Shown piece by piece: positions 5,319-5,735 of a stretch of 5,735 bases of DNA. The stretch covers positions 1 through 5,735 of the forward strand of contig CADCPV010000036.1 of assembly GCA_902803345.1 (NCBI GenBank), read 5' to 3'. How positions within the stretch are numbered: position 1 is the first letter of the stretch; each line of letters opens with the position of its first letter. Below the pieces are notes generated by a model. That model was not told the origin of the DNA. It worked only from the letters and a program-made list of their open reading frames with translations, and searched no databases. This stretch comes from an uncultured Eubacteriales bacterium (GTDB lineage Bacteria; Bacillota_A; Clostridia; Lachnospirales; Lachnospiraceae). The position numbers and the translations under genes were made by a program.

Positions 5319-5735
5319 TTAATGCGGTTCCCGGACCGAAACGATCCGGCCGTCCCGGAGATAGACCCGCGGAACGCGCGTTGAGATATCACAGGCAAGC
5401 TCATAATTGAAGCGTCCGGAAAGCGCTCCGAGCTCTTCCATCGTGATCTCCTCCCGGCCTTCGGATCCGATCAGCGTCACCGGCGATCCCTCCGAAGCTT
5501 CCGGGACTTCCGATACGTCGACCATCATCTGATCCATGCAGACACGGCCGAGAATCCGGCAGCGCTTCCCGAAGATGAGCACTTCGCCGCGGTTTGACAG
5601 GGAGCGCGGATAGCCGTCCGCGTAGCCGACGGAAAGCGTCGCGACCCTCATCTCACGGTCAGTGACAAAGGTTCCGCCGTAACTGATCGGTGCACCTGAG
5701 GGAAGCGTTTTAATGAAGCTGATCTCCGTCCGCCA
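5319..5735 (-). CDS. alr: Alanine racemase, C-terminal 138 residues (5' end beyond window)
   Basis: The frame is open from the window edge to the TAA at 5321-5319, so about the last third of a roughly 370-390-residue enzyme is present. Alr is a PLP enzyme that interconverts L- and D-alanine for peptidoglycan synthesis. The fragment covers the C-terminal beta domain. ISYGGTF contains the Tyr that acts as the second catalytic base (Tyr265 in Geobacillus numbering; codon at 5681-5679). GYADGYPR contains the equivalent of Tyr284 exactly 19 residues later. RVCMDQMMVD carries the conserved Met-Asp pair, and YELACDISTRVPRVY closes the domain. All these active-site positions are intact. An internal ATG at 5651-5649 is not the start, because homology continues upstream to the edge. 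No clear terminator follows the stop, and the rpsT promoter begins 26 nt later. Whether this is the biosynthetic or a second alanine racemase copy cannot be told. Confidence 0.96.
   Translation of the reverse strand, partial: WRTEISFIKTLPSGAPISYGGTFVTDREMRVATLSVGYADGYPRSLSNRGEVLIFGKRCRILGRVCMDQMMVDVSEVPEASEGSPVTLIGSEGREEITMEELGALSGRFNYELACDISTRVPRVYLRDGRIVSVREPH

Noticed and set aside
5216..5404. A 62-codon minus-strand frame overlapping the alr end and running across the rpsT promoter.
   Set aside because: It is out of frame with alr, spans the promoter and the inverted repeat, and has no ribosome binding site or family similarity.
5649..5651. An internal ATG as the start of a short, separate alr-like gene.
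   Set aside because: Alanine racemase homology, including the catalytic Tyr in ISYGG, continues upstream in frame to the window edge.

Overview
The window reads as a piece of a Firmicutes chromosome, most likely class Clostridia and possibly Lachnospiraceae-like. The grounds are the DUF512 radical SAM gene, der and plsY in a row (an order I know from Clostridia), purine-rich Shine-Dalgarno sequences, and a monocistronic rpsT with a sigma-A-type promoter and its own terminator. Base composition is moderate in G+C. The family-level placement is inference. All seven genes lie on the minus strand, so transcription runs from high to low coordinates. Coding density is very high, and the only gap above 100 bases is the 162-base alr-rpsT spacer.

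In transcription order: (1) 5735-5319 is the C-terminal third of alanine racemase (alr), cut by the window edge. (2) 5318-5157 holds a strong extended -10 promoter, a perfect 12-bp inverted repeat at the very start of the predicted transcript, and a strong ribosome binding site. (3) 5156-4893 is rpsT (ribosomal protein S20), closed by a Rho-independent terminator at about 4880-4848. (4) 4826-3423 encodes a PDZ-like/radical SAM/DUF512 protein of unknown function. (5) 3466-2144 is der, encoding the two-domain ribosome assembly GTPase; it overlaps the preceding gene by 44 nt. (6) 2127-1489 is plsY, the membrane glycerol-3-phosphate acyltransferase. (7) 1485-541 is a MoxR-type AAA+ ATPase. (8) 538-1 is the N-terminal part of a membrane-anchored DUF58-type protein, cut by the window edge.

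Genes 4 to 8 form one tightly packed array: a 44-nt overlap, then gaps of 16, 3 and 2 nt, with ribosome binding sites lying inside or across the end of the previous gene. They are almost certainly one operon with translational coupling. It combines ribosome assembly (Der), phospholipid synthesis (PlsY) and a MoxR/DUF58 pair, a module usually linked to chaperone-like or cell-envelope functions.

The points most worth a second look are the 5'-terminal inverted repeat in the rpsT leader, the lack of room for a promoter between the rpsT terminator and the DUF512 gene, the out-of-frame tail of the DUF512 protein across der's P-loop codons, an Asn where PlsY normally has a conserved His, and the absence of gpsA after plsY. 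I saw no mobile element, CRISPR array, tRNA or rRNA. The window is mostly core-genome housekeeping and shows no clear sign of a wholly new system.
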